Shown here in pieces: positions 5,005 through 5,962 of a DNA stretch of 5,962 nt (the stretch's first letter is position 1; every line of letters begins with the position of its first letter). The translations under genes were made by a program, and so were the position numbers. The stretch is from Moraxella nonliquefaciens (GTDB lineage: Bacteria; Pseudomonadota; Gammaproteobacteria; Pseudomonadales; Moraxellaceae), in contig NZ_LXTW01000005.1 of the NCBI RefSeq assembly GCF_001679005.1, positions 1 through 5,962 on the forward strand, in the 5' to 3' direction. The notes beneath the pieces were generated by a model that was given only the letters and a program-made list of their open reading frames with translations, ran no database searches and was not told where the DNA came from.

Positions 5005-5328
5005 ATGAATAACATCACTTACACGGTGGTTTATGAACCACGAGTTTTGGACGCATTAACGGAAATTTCTTTTTACTATGCAGAAAAAGGTGGTCAAGAA
5101 CTGGCTGACAAAATGTTTGATAACATCGTTATGCAGTTGGACAAGTTAGAATTTATGCCCTTTGGTTGCCAAAAAACCGATTTTTGTGAAGACATTAGAC
5201 GAATGGTTATTAAAACACCGCCTTACCTTGCTTACTACACTGTTGTGGAAACACAAGTACGAATTTTGGAGCTTATTCACGCTTCCAAAGACCAAGATTT
5301 AATCCGTCAAAAATACGAAAATTTTTAA
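5005..5328 (+). CDS. RelE/ParE-superfamily toxin
   Basis: The 107-residue product fits the ParE/RelE fold. It opens with strand YTVVYEPRVLDALTEI, then an alpha hairpin with GGQELADKMFDNIVMQLDKL (29-48), MPFGCQKTD (51-59), and the diagnostic C-terminal sheet IRRMVIKTPPYLAYYTVVET and VRILELIHASKDQD (64-97). ParE members poison DNA gyrase and RelE members cleave mRNA on the ribosome. The IRRM...YLAYYTV...LELIHASKD pattern is closer to ParE, but the target cannot be fixed by eye. The gene lies 5 nt downstream of the antitoxin, has only a weak ribosome-binding sequence, and ends just before a terminator. Together with the antitoxin it should act as a post-segregational killing module for this plasmid. 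The frame is intact. Confidence 0.85.
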   Translation: MNNITYTVVYEPRVLDALTEISFYYAEKGGQELADKMFDNIVMQLDKLEFMPFGCQKTDFCEDIRRMVIKTPPYLAYYTVVETQVRILELIHASKDQDLIRQKYENF

Positions 5329-5334
5329 ATTTTT

Positions 5335-5371
5335 AAAAACGCTCTAAAACGCTCATTTTAGGGCGTTTTTT
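5335..5371 (+). terminator. intrinsic terminator of the parDE-like operon
   Basis: A 15-bp stem (5335-5349 with 5356-5370), containing one T/G wobble position and a 6-nt loop, ends in a run of six T, 6 bp after the toxin stop. The arms also belong to the GCGTTTTAG repeat family of this region. Confidence 0.75.
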
Positions 5372-5373
5372 GT

Positions 5374-5399
5374 TTGGGTGGTGGGTAAGTACCACCCAA
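5374..5399. repeat. 9-bp perfect inverted repeat with loop GGGTAAGT
   Basis: TTGGGTGGT (5374-5382) and ACCACCCAA (5391-5399) form a perfect stem around an 8-nt loop. TTGGGTGGT recurs at 5586-5594. The hairpin has no T-tract, so it is not a simple terminator. Its loop holds GGTAAGT, a partial match to the nic region of MOBQ-type transfer origins, which is only suggestive. Confidence 0.5.
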
Positions 5400-5689
5400 G
5401 CCCCTAAAACGCCAAGAAAACCCCTTTACGCTCATTTTAGGGCGTGTTTCAGACCAACCCACCGCCAAAAAATCGGGCGGGCGGAACTTTTTCAAAAAAA
5501 TTAAAAAAATCCTTTGGTTTCTAAGTCAAAAAATTCAGTTTTTCAAAAAATGCGTTTTAAGGGGGTTTTTAGCGTTGTTTTTGGGTTGGGTGGTATGTTT
5601 ATACCTTTTTGCTTCTAAAATGAAAAATAGGGCGGTTTCTGTGCGTTTTAGAGCGTGTTTTATTTGTTATCTGTGATTGAGTTTTCAAA

Positions 5690-5762
5690 AAATCCATTTT
5701 TTGCCAAAAATTTTCAAAAAAATCAATCAATTTTTGATTTTTAATTAAAAAAATTAAAAAAA
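5690..5762. other. very AT-rich stretch with repeated A- and T-tracts, candidate unwinding or bent region
   Basis: Runs of five to seven A or T recur at short intervals, with only a few G or C. An inverted repeat AAAAATCAA (5718-5726) and TTGATTTTT (5734-5742) lies inside. Placed upstream of the hairpins, DnaA box and iterons, it suits the AT-rich or bent component of an iteron origin. This is positional inference. Confidence 0.4.
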
Positions 5763-5860
5763 GTAGTTAGTAGCCCCCTTTGGGGGTTGGGGGAATTTTT
5801 AAAAATTTTCAGAATTTTTGGTTTCCCTACTAACTACTTTTTAAAGTAGTTAGTTAGTAG
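5758..5860. repeat. three-arm competing inverted repeat
   Basis: Arm A (5758-5773) and arm B (5827-5842) are perfect 16-bp inverse copies. Arm B also pairs over 12 bp with arm C: 5829-5840 with 5843-5854 around a TT centre. AGTAGTTAGT is common to A and C, and C continues as TAGTAG. B can therefore fold with either neighbour but not both. The A-B loop contains the C5/G5 element. The layout suits a structural switch in DNA or RNA, or a protein-binding array at the origin. Confidence 0.6.
5774..5793. repeat. C5-TTT-G5-TT-G5 element
   Basis: Five C (5774-5778) can pair with either of two five-G runs (5782-5786 or 5789-5793). It is a GC-only island in very AT-rich DNA and sits at the top of the A-B hairpin. 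Confidence 0.5.
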
Positions 5861-5927
5861 TAATATTTTAATATATTTTAGAGCAAAATTTTTTTGCAAA
5901 ATTTCCTTTAAAATCAATGATAAAGGC

Positions 5928-5936
5928 TGTGGAAAA
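5928..5936 (-). promoter_or_regulatory. DnaA box
   Basis: The minus strand reads TTTTCCACA, which fits the DnaA consensus TT(A/T)TNCACA. It lies 6 bp before the iteron at 5943, the usual neighbourhood in Rep_3 origins. Confidence 0.55.
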
Positions 5937-5942
5937 TTTTTT

Positions 5943-5954
5943 TATTATCCAGTA
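5943..5954 (+). repeat. iteron copy at the right edge (origin of replication)
   Basis: This TATTATCCAGTA is identical to 9-20, and the following AAAACACCC runs into CACCCCCC of base 1 if the molecule is circular. A DnaA box (5928-5936) lies just before it. Together these define the origin, with rep 85 bases into the window. Confidence 0.6.
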
Positions 5955-5962
5955 AAACACCC

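Larger units (their letters stand above)
5335..5656. repeat. family of GCGTTTTAG(A/G)GCGT-like repeats in both orientations
   Basis: GCGTTTTAGAGCGT occurs on the minus strand at 5339-5352 and exactly on the plus strand at 5643-5656. ACGCTCATTTTAGGGCGT is an exact 18-bp direct repeat at 5349-5366 and 5428-5445. Related pieces are CCCTAAAACGCC (5402-5413, inverse) and GCGTTTTAAGGGGG (5552-5565). The inverse copies allow alternative stems, such as 5402-5409 with 5435-5442. No gene is seen in the 634 bases from 5329 to the end, and these repeats are its main structure. Confidence 0.6.

Noticed and set aside
5618..5674. 18-codon frame MKNRAVSVRFRACFICYL
   Set aside because: Too short, no Shine-Dalgarno, and it runs through the GCGTTTTAG repeat.
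1..5962. CRISPR array, tRNA, rRNA or insertion-sequence transposase
   Set aside because: No regularly spaced repeats with unique spacers, no tRNA- or rRNA-like sequence, and no transposase motifs were seen.

Overview
The window reads as a complete small circular plasmid, opened inside its replication origin, from an AT-rich Gram-negative host. The replication initiator, the VapXD-type pair and the helix-turn-helix gene resemble small plasmids of Moraxellaceae (Moraxella, Psychrobacter) and Neisseriaceae or Pasteurellaceae relatives. Moraxella is my best guess, not a proof. Circularity is inferred: no gene is cut at either edge, and joining base 5962 to base 1 places two copies of TATTATCCAGTA 28 bp apart, in front of a Rep_3-type initiator gene.

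Layout. Bases 1-84 hold one iteron, a strong promoter and two inverted Rep-box-like motifs. Bases 85-1365 encode the Rep initiator, which has a long charged C-terminal tail. Bases 1443-2500 encode two overlapping unknown proteins: one with two membrane segments and a coiled coil, the other mostly coiled coil. A promoter with two palindromes precedes an N-terminal fragment of a VirD4/TraD/HerA-like ATPase (2630-3490). It keeps Walker A but loses the whole C-terminal half. A hairpin, a promoter-like element and a bidirectional terminator follow. On the minus strand sits a vapX-vapD-like toxin-antitoxin pair (4058 down to 3566). Bases 4224-4611 are a broken helix-turn-helix/coiled-coil plasmid DNA-binding gene (one or two in-frame TGAs and a frameshift). 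Bases 4673-5328 encode a ParD/ParE-like pair behind a perfect 23-bp palindrome. Bases 5329-5962 are non-coding: a terminator, a family of GCGTTTTAG-type repeats, competing inverted repeats, A-tracts, a DnaA box and the second iteron.

How it works together. Rep, the iterons and the DnaA box give replication with probable autorepression. Two toxin-antitoxin pairs give post-segregational maintenance. The ATPase fragment and the two coiled-coil proteins look like what remains of a DNA-transfer or membrane-ATPase module. No relaxase is encoded. A short element, ATTTGATTTT, recurs in the same orientation at four gene-module boundaries, as if modules had been joined around similar promoters.
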